A DNA stretch of 64,000 bases. Origin: Alcaligenaceae bacterium. GTDB lineage: Bacteria; Pseudomonadota; Gammaproteobacteria; Burkholderiales; Burkholderiaceae_B. Of this stretch, positions 1 through 8,340 are shown in pieces. The notes under the pieces are model-generated. The model worked only from the letters and a program-made list of their open reading frames with translations, did no database searches and was not told the DNA's origin. The stretch lies in the NCBI GenBank assembly GCA_030538235.1, contig JAUNUJ010000001.1, positions 108,978 through 172,977 on the forward strand, in the 5' to 3' direction. The first letter of the stretch is position 1, and each line of letters opens with the position of its first letter. Made by a program: the position numbers and the translations under genes.

Positions 1-485
1 AAGTCTTCGGCGGTTGCTTTAACCTCATCAGTCGTTAAGGCGCGGGGTCTACTGGCTGCTAAATGCGCAGGCTTGCCCTCATCATCATAGGTGAAGGAGG
101 TGGTTTTTTTGGCCCTGATGTTGCTGGAGCTAACGGGTGAGGCGCCATCTTGATGTAAGCTGGTATGCGAAATTCGTCCCACATGCCATAATTGACAAAA
201 AATCTTACCGCCTTCCTCATGCACAGCCTCAGTGACTTTCTTCCAGCCCTGCACTTGTTCCTTTGAGTGAATACCCGGTGTAAACAAGTAACCAACAGCT
301 TGGGTGGAAATTTGCGAACCCTCACTAATAATCAAACCCGCCCCTGCGCGTTGCTTGTAATAAAGCGCGGTGATCTCGCTAGGCACGGTGTCTTGGGCTC
401 GGGAGCGAGTCATGGGTGCCATCACGAGACGATTTTTGAGTGTTAGGCCGGAGAGGTTGTATGCTGAGAAAAGACTTTTCATCAT
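1..485 (-). CDS. Old-yellow-enzyme family NADH:flavin oxidoreductase, NemA-like (3' end cut by window)
   Basis: FMN-dependent ene-reductase of the old yellow enzyme family; E. coli NemA reduces N-ethylmaleimide and other electrophilic alkenes in the cytoplasm. Only the first about 160 residues are inside the window. They show the family start (KSLFSAYNLSGLTLKNRLVM), the APMTRSRA stretch of the FMN site, ISEGSQISTQAVGY, and the strongly diagnostic QLWHVGRISH. The gene runs off position 1, so the catalytic C-terminal half is not seen. Two adjacent ATG codons (485 and 482) follow an AAGGA ribosome-binding site; either may be used. It starts 118 bp from the end of the pirin gene, and that gap carries a 10-bp inverted repeat (529-538 / 575-584) that could be an operator. 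Family is certain, substrate is not. Confidence 0.9.
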   Translation of the reverse strand, partial: MMKSLFSAYNLSGLTLKNRLVMAPMTRSRAQDTVPSEITALYYKQRAGAGLIISEGSQISTQAVGYLFTPGIHSKEQVQGWKKVTEAVHEEGGKIFCQLWHVGRISHTSLHQDGASPVSSSNIRAKKTTSFTYDDEGKPAHLAASRPRALTTDEVKATAED

Positions 486-528
486 TATTATCCTTTTGAA
501 TTAAAGTATATAGTTTATCTGATTTTAT

Positions 529-584
529 ATAGTTGTCGCTAAGAAATCAGTTGGGGAAACCTTGACTTTTAAAACGACAACTAT
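529..584. promoter_or_regulatory. 10-bp inverted repeat in the promoter region of the NemA-like gene
   Basis: ATAGTTGTCG at 529-538 and its exact reverse complement CGACAACTAT at 575-584, 36 bases apart, lie upstream of the minus-strand oxidoreductase. NemA-type genes are often controlled by a TetR-family repressor, so an operator role is possible, but no regulator gene is visible here. Confidence 0.4.
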
Positions 585-603
585 CGATACTTTTTATGGT
601 CTC

Positions 604-1305
604 TTACAGCGGCAAATCAAATAAGAGAATTTCGGCGTCTTCGGCGTTAGTCACTGTGATTTGAGGCTCATTAATAATCTTAACGGCATCACCGGCCTTA
701 AGCGCCAGACCATTCACAGTGATGTTGCCGCGAGCTACGTGCAAATAGCCACAACGGGTCTCATCCCAATGGTACTCTAGGCTATCATCGCCATCTAAGA
801 TTGAGGCAAAAATCGATGCATCCTGATGGACACGAACCGAACCGTCTTGGCCATTTGGTGAGACGATAAGCTGCCATTTGCCCAGTTTGCTTTCACGGGA
901 GAAGTTTTTTTCCTCATAGCTTGGCTGCAAACCTTGTGTATTAGGGTGAATCCAGATTTGTAGAAAATGTACATCTTCGTTAGCTGAGTGATTAAATTCA
1001 CTGTGTCTGATGCCGGTACCGGCGCTCATGCGTTGGACGTTGCCGTACTCGATGACTGAGCCATTGCCCATACTGTCTTTGTGCTCCAAGGCGCCTTCGA
1101 GGACGTAGGAGATAATCTCCATGTCGTTATGGCCGTGTGCACCAAAGCCCTTGCCCGGTTTAACGCGGTCTTCATTAATCACTAATAAGGGACCAAAGCC
1201 CATGTGTTTAGGATCGTAATAGTTGGCGAATGAAAATGAATGACGTGAGCTCAACCAACCATGTTCGCCAACACCGCGGTCTTCACCTCGACGGATTTCT
1301 AACAT
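604..1305 (-). CDS. Pirin family protein (YhhW/quercetinase-like)
   Basis: Bicupin metalloprotein of the pirin family; some members (E. coli YhhW) have quercetin 2,3-dioxygenase activity, but the physiological substrate is generally unknown. The 233-residue length is typical. The four pirin metal ligands sit exactly where expected: His57 and His59 in GAHGHNDMEI, and His101 and Glu103 in IRHSEFNHS. The C-terminal cupin half (about 150-233) lacks an equivalent metal set, as usual. It lies between the NemA-like gene and a YceI gene on the same strand; pirins are often found near redox or stress enzymes. Probably cytoplasmic, no signal peptide. Function beyond the family is not inferable. Confidence 0.92.
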   Translation of the reverse strand: MLEIRRGEDRGVGEHGWLSSRHSFSFANYYDPKHMGFGPLLVINEDRVKPGKGFGAHGHNDMEIISYVLEGALEHKDSMGNGSVIEYGNVQRMSAGTGIRHSEFNHSANEDVHFLQIWIHPNTQGLQPSYEEKNFSRESKLGKWQLIVSPNGQDGSVRVHQDASIFASILDGDDSLEYHWDETRCGYLHVARGNITVNGLALKAGDAVKIINEPQITVTNAEDAEILLFDLPL

Positions 1306-1466
1306 ATTTATTCCTTTAGGCTAGTGCCTGAATTAATTATTTAACATCCAAAAAAGACAGATGATTGGATGGGCACAACGGTCTTTGAATCGACCGTGTG
1401 CTGCAAGTCATGTGTCGGTGGGGTACTTATTTAGCTTAGTTGTGCTGTGCCACCGATTATTTGGTT

Positions 1467-2036
1467 TTACTGAAGAATGGCTTCTAGTGCAATATCTAAT
1501 GTCACTTCGTCGCCTACAGCAGGAGCATAGGCACCTGCATTAAACTCGGTGCGTGAAATAACGGTAGTCGCATTTGCGCCGATAGCATCTTTTTCGAACA
1601 TCGGGTGAGGGCCATTAAAGAATGATGTAATGCTTAGGGTCACTGGTTTTGTCACATCTTTAATGGTTAGATCGCCTTCGATGCTGACCGGTTTATCACC
1701 TTCAAATACTACCTTGGTCGATTTGAAAGTTGCCGTAGGGTATTTAGCGGTATCTAGGAAATCTTCGCCCTGGATGTGTTCGTCAAACATATCAAAACCG
1801 GTATTAACAGATGTCATATCAATGCTGATATCAACTTCAGCCGTGTTAGCTGCTTTATCAAATACCACGGTACCATGGGTGTTTTTAAAGCTCAAAATCT
1901 GCTTGGACATGCCCATATGATCATAAGAGAAACGTGGGAAAGTGTGCGTTGAATCAACAGCATAGCTTTGTGGTGCAGCCATCGCTTGGGTAGCAAATAA
2001 AGCGGCAAATGCGGTTGCGATTAGTGTTTTTTTCAT
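1467..2036 (-). CDS. YceI-family periplasmic lipid-binding protein (copy 1)
   Basis: Secreted lipocalin-like protein of the YceI family, whose members bind long isoprenoid or quinone-like molecules in a beta-barrel. The chosen start (MKKTLIATAF) gives 189 residues, a clean signal peptide ending ATQAMA|APQ, and an AAGGA site 7 bases upstream; a longer reading from 2072 has no such support. Family signs include YAVDSTHTFPRFSYDHMG near the mature N-terminus, the HIQGEDFLDTAKYPTATF stretch, and GDLTIKDVTKPVTL. It is the last gene of an apparent minus-strand operon with a second YceI and a cytochrome b561 (3263 to 1467), an arrangement like E. coli yceJ-yceI. Ligand unknown. Confidence 0.92.
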   Translation of the reverse strand: MKKTLIATAFAALFATQAMAAPQSYAVDSTHTFPRFSYDHMGMSKQILSFKNTHGTVVFDKAANTAEVDISIDMTSVNTGFDMFDEHIQGEDFLDTAKYPTATFKSTKVVFEGDKPVSIEGDLTIKDVTKPVTLSITSFFNGPHPMFEKDAIGANATTVISRTEFNAGAYAPAVGDEVTLDIALEAILQ

Positions 2037-2103
2037 GATAGATCCTTCTCTATAAGTATTAATTAAATTCAATGTTTTAGGGTTTGGTTTTTTTGAGGCT
2101 TAA

Positions 2104-2676
2104 TTACTTAGCCACAATATTAAATTTGACTTCGATGTCATCAGCAACAATGCCGGTGCTTTTCCATTGACCTTCGCCAATGCCAAAATCAGTGCGTTTG
2201 AAAGTGAAACTACCTGTAAAGACACCCGCATCACCATCTTCTTTGAAGCTAAATGGCGCGCTTACCGTTTGGCTATGACCTTTGATCGACAGTTCACCAC
2301 TGATTTGGTAGTTGTTGTCACCTAAGGCTTCAACCTGTTGTGAGTTAAAGGTCGCTAGAGGGTATTGCTTAAGAGCCAACCATTCGTCTTTAGCCACTTC
2401 TTCATTGGCTTCGCCATAACCAGCATCAATGCTGGAGAGGACGACTTCAATAGTGACTTTAGCGGCTTCCGGCTGAGCCGGGTCAAAGCTTAGCTCCTTA
2501 GCTTTTAGTTCAGCAAAACTGCCGTTCATTTTGACGTTCATTTGGCTGTAAACAAAACTGATATTGCTAGCTTCGCTGTCAAGACTAGTGTATTGGGCAG
2601 CCTGCGCGCCACTGATAACGCCTAGACTTAAGGCAACGGCCAAAGTTAAGGGGCGTAAAATAGAGTGTTTCATCAT
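2104..2676 (-). CDS. YceI-family periplasmic lipid-binding protein (copy 2)
   Basis: Second YceI-type secreted protein, 190 residues, with a signal peptide (MMKHSILRPLTLAVALSLG, cleavage near AQA|AQY). It retains the family core: FVYSQMNVKMNGSF, LALKQYPLATFNS, GELSIKGHSQTVSAP and FKRTDFGIGEGQW. It lacks the HTFPRF-type opening of copy 1, so the two copies are diverged paralogues rather than a recent duplication. A Shine-Dalgarno AAGGA lies 5 to 8 bases before two consecutive ATGs (2676 and 2673). It sits between cytochrome b561 and copy 1 with 41 and 67 bp gaps, so co-transcription is likely. Two different ligand barrels beside one cytochrome suggest different lipophilic ligands, which is inference. 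Confidence 0.92.
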   Translation of the reverse strand: MMKHSILRPLTLAVALSLGVISGAQAAQYTSLDSEASNISFVYSQMNVKMNGSFAELKAKELSFDPAQPEAAKVTIEVVLSSIDAGYGEANEEVAKDEWLALKQYPLATFNSQQVEALGDNNYQISGELSIKGHSQTVSAPFSFKEDGDAGVFTGSFTFKRTDFGIGEGQWKSTGIVADDIEVKFNIVAK

Positions 2677-2717
2677 TTTTTCCTTGGATTAAAGTAGTTT
2701 GCGTTAGTGTTTAGGTG

Positions 2718-3263
2718 TTATTTGTTGTGGACTATTGGTAGCATACGGCTCATCACGTTGTCTTTTTTAATAAAGTGGTGATGCAAAGCAGCGCCTACAT
2801 GTCCAAGTAGAGTAATTAGTAAAATGTAATTCAAAATCACATGAGCATTTTTCAATAATTCACCCAGTTCAGCGTTCTTGGCAACTAGATCAGGTAGTGG
2901 CAAAATACCAAACCAAACCACGGGAAAACCTTGTGCTGAGCTCATTAACCAACCGCTCATTGGAATAGCGAGCATTAAGCCATATAAAACCCAATGACCG
3001 GCATGAGCAGCTAAGCGGGAGATTGTACCCATGCTGTCAGGAAGTGCCGGTGCCGGGTGACTTAAGCGCCAAGCCAGACGAACGACAGCTAGTATGAGTA
3101 GCGTGATTCCCGCCCATTTATGCCATGAGTAGAGCTGTAGCTTATTAGGTGACAGTGGTAGGCCTTGCATGTAAAAACCGACTGCAAAAGTGCCGATAAT
3201 GCCTAATGCGATCAACCAATGTAGAAAAATGGCGGTGCGGTTATATGTCTGTGGTTTCTTCAT
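2718..3263 (-). CDS. Cytochrome b561 (YceJ-like), di-heme membrane protein
   Basis: Inner-membrane b-type cytochrome of the bacterial cytochrome b561 family, 181 residues with four membrane helices. Candidate heme-ligand histidines are His15 (AIFLHWLIALG), the one in YSWHKWAGI, the one in AAHAGHWVLYG, and one or more in ITLLGHVGAALHHHF, a pattern matching the family's two heme pairs. It begins the operon with the two YceI genes; in E. coli the equivalent pair is yceJ-yceI. The likely role is electron exchange between the quinone pool and periplasmic partners, possibly using the YceI proteins as quinone or isoprenoid carriers (inference). Start supported by AGGA about 9 bases upstream. Confidence 0.92.
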   Translation of the reverse strand: MKKPQTYNRTAIFLHWLIALGIIGTFAVGFYMQGLPLSPNKLQLYSWHKWAGITLLILAVVRLAWRLSHPAPALPDSMGTISRLAAHAGHWVLYGLMLAIPMSGWLMSSAQGFPVVWFGILPLPDLVAKNAELGELLKNAHVILNYILLITLLGHVGAALHHHFIKKDNVMSRMLPIVHNK

Positions 3264-3322
3264 GTCAGTGTCCTGAAATAGCTAATCTAAGGTGGGTGGT
3301 TTTATCTAAATTTAAGAGTTTG

Positions 3323-3370
3323 GGAGAATCAATAACGACTAGCTTTATGACGACTCTCTATTGATTCTCC
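3323..3370. repeat. 12-bp perfect inverted repeat between the DUF4148 and b561 genes
   Basis: GGAGAATCAATA (3323-3334) and TATTGATTCTCC (3359-3370) are exact reverse complements around a 24-base loop that contains ACGACT twice. It lies just beyond the 3' end of the DUF4148 gene and about 60 bases upstream of the b561 start, so it could end the DUF4148 transcript (no U-tract follows) or act as an operator. Confidence 0.5.
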
Positions 3371-3389
3371 TGAATGAATTACTGCTTGC

Positions 3390-3680
3390 TTAGTTAGAAA
3401 TGTGTGCATTCAGTGAGCCATCAGCAACCGCTTCGGCTAACTCAGCGCGCACCACTTCACGACTCAAGCTGTTGCTATTAGCTGTAGGGTAGTTACTGGG
3501 GGAAACCTGCTTCGCTAAGCGACCACTTTCGGTCACTAACATATTGCCGTTGTTAATTGCCTCAGCTAGCTCAGTTTGAACTTGCGTGCGAGTTTTTGGA
3601 GCGTAATCAGCAGCCATGGCTTGGCTTGTGAAAAGAGCGCTTAGGGCAATAGCGATAGCTGAAATTTGAGTGCTTTTCAT
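3390..3680 (-). CDS. DUF4148 domain secreted protein
   Basis: Small exported protein of 96 residues with a signal peptide (MKSTQISAIAIALSALFTSQAMA|ADY) and a DUF4148-type core: KTRTQVQTELAEAINNGNM, repeated in weaker form as SREVVRAELAEAVADGSL. DUF4148 proteins are small periplasmic proteins of unknown function, very common in Burkholderiales and often present in many copies. The start is supported by AAGGA about 9 bases upstream. It is monocistronic by appearance: a 126-bp gap with a hairpin separates it from b561, and 354 bp separate it from amn. No function can be assigned from sequence. Confidence 0.88.
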   Translation of the reverse strand: MKSTQISAIAIALSALFTSQAMAADYAPKTRTQVQTELAEAINNGNMLVTESGRLAKQVSPSNYPTANSNSLSREVVRAELAEAVADGSLNAHISN

Positions 3681-3966
3681 GGTGATGTATCCTTTTTAAT
3701 TAATCTGTTATTGGAATTGCTTTAAAGTGAAATTCCCTTTGTTTGTCTCGACTGTTGCTTGTTAATTTGTCGATGTGATAACTTTAACAAAACCATTAAT
3801 ATGAATAAATAGCATATAATCAAATTATCTATTTCTATTTTAAGAATAATAAATTTATCAGTTTAAAACCTTGATAAATAGTGTTGTTGAGAAGAGGGGG
3901 GACGAATGGCGTATTTCGCTATGACGTTACGAGCTCACGGTGTTGAGACTTTGCAGACGCCATTAA
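3681..3966. other. AT-rich intergenic region upstream of the DUF4148 gene
   Basis: No credible coding frame. It is strongly AT-rich between about 3780 and 3880 and probably holds the promoter of the minus-strand DUF4148 gene. No promoter could be picked with confidence. Confidence 0.5.
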
Positions 3967-4001
3967 AAAGGTCACCCCAAACAGTTGTTGGCGTGACCTT
4001 T
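3967..4001 (-). terminator. Rho-independent terminator of amn
   Basis: Stem of AAAGGTCAC paired with GTGACCTTT, extended inward by CCAA/TTGG, with a short loop. Read on the minus strand it is followed by a run of T, 34 bases after the amn stop codon. Confidence 0.85.
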
Positions 4002-4034
4002 ACTTCTAAATTCGCACAGAAAAGTGCTGATTGC

Positions 4035-5543
4035 TTATTTAAACGCAGTCTCAATAAAGCTTCTTAACTTTCTAGAGTGGATACGTTCTTTAGGCATGCT
4101 TCTTAATATTTCCAAGGCACGTATCCCTATTTGTAGGTGTTGGGCCACCTGTACTCGATAAAATTCGGTAGCCATCCCAGGAAGTTTTAGCTCACCATGC
4201 AGGGGTTTATCGGAAACACACAAAAGTGTCCCATAAGGCACACGGAATCTAAAGCCATTGGCGGCGATGGTAGCGGATTCCATATCCAAAGCAATCGCTC
4301 GTGATTGTGATAAGCGTTGGACCGGACCTTCTTGGTAGCGGAGTTCCCAGTTTCTGTTATCGATACTGGCAACGGTACCGGTACGCATAATGCGTTTTAA
4401 TTCATAATCTTTTAAGCCTGAAATTTCTTCGACCGCGTCTTCCAGTGCGACTTGAATTTCTGCGAGGGCGGGGATGGGTACAAATAGCGGTAAATCCTCA
4501 TCTAGCACATGGTCCTCGCGCATATAGGCGTGGGCCAGTACGTAATCACCGAGGCGCTGACTGCTACGTAAACCGGCGCAATGACCAACCATGATCCAAG
4601 CAGTAGGTCGCAGCACAGCAATATGGTCAGTAATGGTTTTGGCATTAGAGGGACCCACCCCGATATTGACCAAGGTAATACCCGTACCGTCAGAACGTTT
4701 CAAGTGATAAGCAGGCATTTGCGGTTTTTTCACGCCGGCGGTGGCGATTTTAATTTGTTCAGGGGTGAGATAAGCATCAACCTGTATATTGCCTGGTAAT
4801 ACCAATTCCGTGTAGGTAGAGTCCTCATTTAAAACTTGTTCCCGAGCATAATGACAAAACTCTTCGACATAAAATTGGTAGTTAGTAAATAAAATAAATT
4901 GTTGAAAATGCTCCGGTTTAGTACCGGTATAGTGCTGTAAGCGCTGCAAAGAGTAATCCACTCGTGCGCCAGTAAAGGGTGCCAAGGGCATGGGTTTGCC
5001 CGAACTCACTTGAAAGGTGCCATTGACAATAGAGTCGTCTATTTGTGTGAGATTGGGCACATCAAAGTGGTTCAGCATTTTTGCGCCCACGGCATCAGTC
5101 AAAATCGCATTGCGCTCTTCATCTATCGCTTCGCTCTGATTAAAGCAAAAGTGTAGAGGGATAGGGATGTTCGATTCACCGATTTCAATATTTGTCTCAT
5201 GATTTTTAATCAGGAGATCCATTTGTTCGATTAAATAATGTTTAAACAAATCAGGTCGGGTGATGGTGGTTTCATGCACGCCTGGGCCCTCAACAAAGCC
5301 ATAAGAAAGACGGGAGTCCACATCGTGGTGGCGCGTCAAGCGGATACGCACAGCCGGATAAAACGCTCGAATGGCTTGATTTTGTGGTAATTGTTGAGCG
5401 GTGTAATTGGTAAAATGTTGGCGAATAAAATCACAGTTACGTTCATAAATTAAAACTAACTGCTCCCAAGCGGCTTGAGCATCATCGAAACTTTGAAACG
5501 GAATCGTTTGTGGAGTAAGGATATTTCTAACTTGGTTTGGCAT
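4035..5543 (-). CDS. amn: AMP nucleosidase
   Basis: Cytoplasmic enzyme splitting AMP into adenine and ribose 5-phosphate, used to balance the adenylate pool. The 502-residue length fits the family. The N-terminal half (about 1-190) is the AMP nucleosidase-specific regulatory domain, with FYPAVRIRL and SRLSYGFVEGPGVHETTITR. The C-terminal half is a nucleoside-phosphorylase fold with VNIGVGPSNAKTITDHIAVL, IMVGHCAGLRSSQRLGDYVL, and the active-site stretch ALDMESATIAANGFRFRVPY followed by LLCVSDKPLHGE. Monocistronic, with its own terminator at 3967-4001; the mscS gene diverges from it across a 110-bp gap. Confidence 0.96.
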   Translation of the reverse strand: MPNQVRNILTPQTIPFQSFDDAQAAWEQLVLIYERNCDFIRQHFTNYTAQQLPQNQAIRAFYPAVRIRLTRHHDVDSRLSYGFVEGPGVHETTITRPDLFKHYLIEQMDLLIKNHETNIEIGESNIPIPLHFCFNQSEAIDEERNAILTDAVGAKMLNHFDVPNLTQIDDSIVNGTFQVSSGKPMPLAPFTGARVDYSLQRLQHYTGTKPEHFQQFILFTNYQFYVEEFCHYAREQVLNEDSTYTELVLPGNIQVDAYLTPEQIKIATAGVKKPQMPAYHLKRSDGTGITLVNIGVGPSNAKTITDHIAVLRPTAWIMVGHCAGLRSSQRLGDYVLAHAYMREDHVLDEDLPLFVPIPALAEIQVALEDAVEEISGLKDYELKRIMRTGTVASIDNRNWELRYQEGPVQRLSQSRAIALDMESATIAANGFRFRVPYGTLLCVSDKPLHGELKLPGMATEFYRVQVAQHLQIGIRALEILRSMPKERIHSRKLRSFIETAFK

Positions 5544-5653
5544 GGATAGCTACCTATTTCTTTAATGATTTGCTTTTGTGGCTACTCTAAGTATAAAGTT
5601 TCAATGTGACAATTACTAATTTAATGGACCTAAACAAATAGACAGGAGTACTT

Positions 5654-6541
5654 ATGGCCGAGGTAGTTAGCCGTTATATCCCCATGCTTGAAGCATTTTT
5701 TATTGATTTCGTCAGCGCTATTATCATTTTGATTATGGGTTGGGTGATTTCAAATATTGTTTGTAAAGCTATTCGTCGTCTAGACAACGCCAAGCGTAGG
5801 GTAGATACCACCGCCTTACCAATGATCAGTTCCTTTGTGCAATGGACGATTCGTATTTTGACTCTGGTGGTGGTGTTGTCGCAATTTGGCGTGCAAACAG
5901 CCAGTTTAATTGCTGCCTTGGGCGCCGCGGGGGTGGCGATCGGTCTGGCATTACAGGGGACCTTACAAAATATCGCTGCCGGTATTATGTTGCTAAGTCT
6001 ACGTCCACTTAGTCAAAATGAATACGTCAGTATCGGTAGCTCCTACGAAGGGACGGTGCTTGAGATAGGTCTTTTTTTAACCCGTTTACAGCAGACCAAT
6101 GGCATTACCCTGACCATACCAAATAGCAATGTTTGGAACAATACGATTATTAATTTCAGTCGTAATTTGAACCGTCGTATTGATTTGCCGGTAGCCTTGC
6201 AATACGGTGAAGATACGGATAAGGCGATTAAGCTGTTAACGAACTTGTTGGAAAGTAATGAGCAGGTGATTAAGACGCAGCCTTATTCAGTTTTTGTCAG
6301 TGAACACCGAGAAAATTGTCTGATATTAAATCTTAGAGCTTGGGTGCCTACTGCGGTGTATTTTAGTGAGTTAGCCAATCTTATGCTCGATGTACGTAAA
6401 AAGCTTGAAGACGAGGGCTTTGATTTGCCGATCACACGTGTTGAGCATGTGCAAGTCGAAAAACCTGCCTTAATTGAAGAAAGTGAGCAGGAAGTAGCGC
6501 CCATAACAGCGACGACTCAAGAGACTAAGCAATCGTCTTAA
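5654..6541 (+). CDS. mscS: Small-conductance mechanosensitive channel, MscS family
   Basis: Inner-membrane tension-gated channel that releases osmolytes on hypo-osmotic shock. The 295 residues match E. coli MscS (286). N-terminal helices (about 15-95) lead to the pore helix LIAALGAAGVAIGLALQGTL with its Gly/Ala packing, then the beta domain (GTVLEIGLFLTRLQQTNG, TIPNSNVWNNTIINFSRN) and the alpha/beta vestibule. The last about 30 residues are an acidic, Glu/Gln/Thr-rich tail longer than in E. coli. Start supported by AGGAG 7 bases upstream. It converges on trmJ with only 12 bp between the stop codons. Confidence 0.95.
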   Translation: MAEVVSRYIPMLEAFFIDFVSAIIILIMGWVISNIVCKAIRRLDNAKRRVDTTALPMISSFVQWTIRILTLVVVLSQFGVQTASLIAALGAAGVAIGLALQGTLQNIAAGIMLLSLRPLSQNEYVSIGSSYEGTVLEIGLFLTRLQQTNGITLTIPNSNVWNNTIINFSRNLNRRIDLPVALQYGEDTDKAIKLLTNLLESNEQVIKTQPYSVFVSEHRENCLILNLRAWVPTAVYFSELANLMLDVRKKLEDEGFDLPITRVEHVQVEKPALIEESEQEVAPITATTQETKQSS

Positions 6542-6553
6542 ATTGCCTAAACA

Positions 6554-7363
6554 CTAACTGGATGGTTTGTTGTGTTTTAGTATTTGCGTACAAACGCCTC
6601 GCATCATATCGCATTCGTTTTGAGTAAGACGGCTACGCATAAGCCAATAGCGCATTTTCAGCATGGTTTTTTTAGGACGCGCTGGATCAATAAAATCAAT
6701 TCGCTCCAATGCTTCTTGCCAATGCTCTAACAAGGCTTCTACTTGCTCCTGTGGTGCTAAGGGTTCTAGCGGGGGGGCAGGGAAGTTCGGATCTCCAGCA
6801 GGCTGGACTAGCATCGCATCCTCCTGAGTGAGTAGGTGCTGCTCTTGTTCGATTAAAGCGTAACGTAGCTCCCACGCCACAAGTTGCATGGCCTGAGCTA
6901 CATTTAAGGAGCTGTACTCCGGATTGGCTGGGATATAGCAGATGTAGTGGCAATGACTAATCTGCTCGTTACTGAGTCCAGTGCGTTCTGTACCAAAGAC
7001 AACAGCGATTTGATGATGGCTGTCGGCTGCTAAATGTGCTCGTGCTAATTGTGCTGCTGCACGGATGTTCACACAGTTTGGACCCATATCCCTAGGTCGT
7101 GCGGTCAAGGCAAAACTCAAGGTTACGCTCTCAAACGCTTCGCTAAACTCACTAAACTCCTTGCTGTTCGACAAGACATCTTGTGCACCGCTAGCAAAAG
7201 CCACGGCGTCTTCATGCCGAGTGATATTGTCAAATCTAGGCTTGACTAGGCGAAGTTGATCGAAGCCCATGTTTTTCACGGCTCGGGCGGCGGCACCAAC
7301 ATTGCCGGGGTGACTTGGATTGGTCATGATGAAATGGGTTCTTTTTAGTGGATTGTTGCTCAT
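6554..7363 (-). CDS. trmJ: tRNA (cytidine/uridine-2'-O-)-methyltransferase TrmJ
   Basis: SPOUT-class methyltransferase adding a 2'-O-methyl to nucleotide 32 of several tRNAs using S-adenosylmethionine. The knotted catalytic domain (about 8-165) shows FIMTNPSHPGNVGAAARAVK, the AVVFGTERTGLSNEQ motif of the SAM knot, and CYIPANPEYSSLNVAQAMQL. The C-terminal part (from about 195) is the TrmJ-type extension with a final RLTQNECDMMRGV. Length 269 compared with 246 in E. coli; the extra residues are a linker rich in Pro and Glu between the two domains. Diverges from suhB, the usual beta-/gammaproteobacterial neighbour. Confidence 0.94.
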   Translation of the reverse strand: MSNNPLKRTHFIMTNPSHPGNVGAAARAVKNMGFDQLRLVKPRFDNITRHEDAVAFASGAQDVLSNSKEFSEFSEAFESVTLSFALTARPRDMGPNCVNIRAAAQLARAHLAADSHHQIAVVFGTERTGLSNEQISHCHYICYIPANPEYSSLNVAQAMQLVAWELRYALIEQEQHLLTQEDAMLVQPAGDPNFPAPPLEPLAPQEQVEALLEHWQEALERIDFIDPARPKKTMLKMRYWLMRSRLTQNECDMMRGVCTQILKHNKPSS

Positions 7364-7467
7364 CGTGTCTTTTTTATAACTATTACTGGGAAAAGCTGGG
7401 CTTTAGTAGCTCAAAAGTGCGTTGTCATTTAAAATAGTGATTTTACTAAATTTGTTCTGTAATAATC

Positions 7468-8250
7468 ATGCACCCAATGCTTAATACTGCCATTAAGGCA
7501 GCTCGTCGTGCCGGCGCAATCATCAACCGGGCTAGTTTACATCTTGACAGTATTTCAATCTCAACCAAGGGGCCCGGAGATTATGTCACTGATATTGATC
7601 GTATTGCTGAGGACGCAATTATTCAGATTTTGAGTGAGGCCTATCCTGATCACGCCTTTGTGGCTGAGGAGTCAGGCGTCACCGGTGATTCTGATTACCG
7701 CTGGATTATTGATCCTTTAGATGGTACCAAGAATTTTATCCATGGTTTTCCAAATTACGCCGTGTCGATTGCTTTAGCCGTGCGCGGTCAAATTGAACAA
7801 GCCGTAATCTATGATCCTAGTCGCAATGAACTCTTTACTGCTAGTCGTGGTGGCGGTGCGTTCTTAAATGATCGACGTATTCGAGTGAGCCCTTGTCCGA
7901 GTCTGGAGACGGCGATTGTTTGTGTCGCTAGCGGTTTTAGTGATCGACATCCCCAAAATCCTTTTGTTAATGACCTCATCTCCAAGAGCAACGGTTTTCG
8001 TCGCTTAGGTAGTACTGTTTTAGAATTAGCTTACCTGGCCAGCGGTCGTCTAGATGCCTATTGTGGTTTGAGACAAAATGCCTGGGACACAGCAGCCGGT
8101 AGCTTACTGGTGCTCGAAGCCGGTGGTTTGATCGGTGACTTGCAGGGCGAGCAAAGCTGGATGCGCACGGGCAATGTCCTTGCCGCCAGTCCTAAGATCT
8201 TTGCCCAACTGGTTAAGACGTTTAATCCGCCAAGCCAATCTGCCGATTAA
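7468..8250 (+). CDS. suhB: Inositol monophosphatase family protein SuhB
   Basis: Mg-dependent phosphatase of the inositol monophosphatase family; in E. coli SuhB also works with the Nus complex in rRNA antitermination. The 260 residues carry the complete metal site: GDYVTDIDRIAED, then AEESG (catalytic Glu), IDPLDGTKNFIHGFPNYAVS, and the C-terminal WDTAAGSLLVLEAGG. Start is the first ATG; no strong ribosome-binding site is visible, and the 104-bp divergent gap to trmJ must contain the promoter. Next gene uppP follows after 90 bp. Confidence 0.95.
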   Translation: MHPMLNTAIKAARRAGAIINRASLHLDSISISTKGPGDYVTDIDRIAEDAIIQILSEAYPDHAFVAEESGVTGDSDYRWIIDPLDGTKNFIHGFPNYAVSIALAVRGQIEQAVIYDPSRNELFTASRGGGAFLNDRRIRVSPCPSLETAIVCVASGFSDRHPQNPFVNDLISKSNGFRRLGSTVLELAYLASGRLDAYCGLRQNAWDTAAGSLLVLEAGGLIGDLQGEQSWMRTGNVLAASPKIFAQLVKTFNPPSQSAD

Positions 8251-8340
8251 TTTATTTACTTCGATTTTTTGGCTAGGAACTGAGACTGTGGTTTTGGTTC
8301 TTAGCTAATCTACCAAGCACCTAGTCAAAATTCAATAGTT

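Noticed and set aside
1306..1466. A possible small gene between pirin and YceI
   Set aside because: The plus-strand frame from 1361 overlaps the YceI gene, lacks a ribosome-binding site and has no family resemblance.
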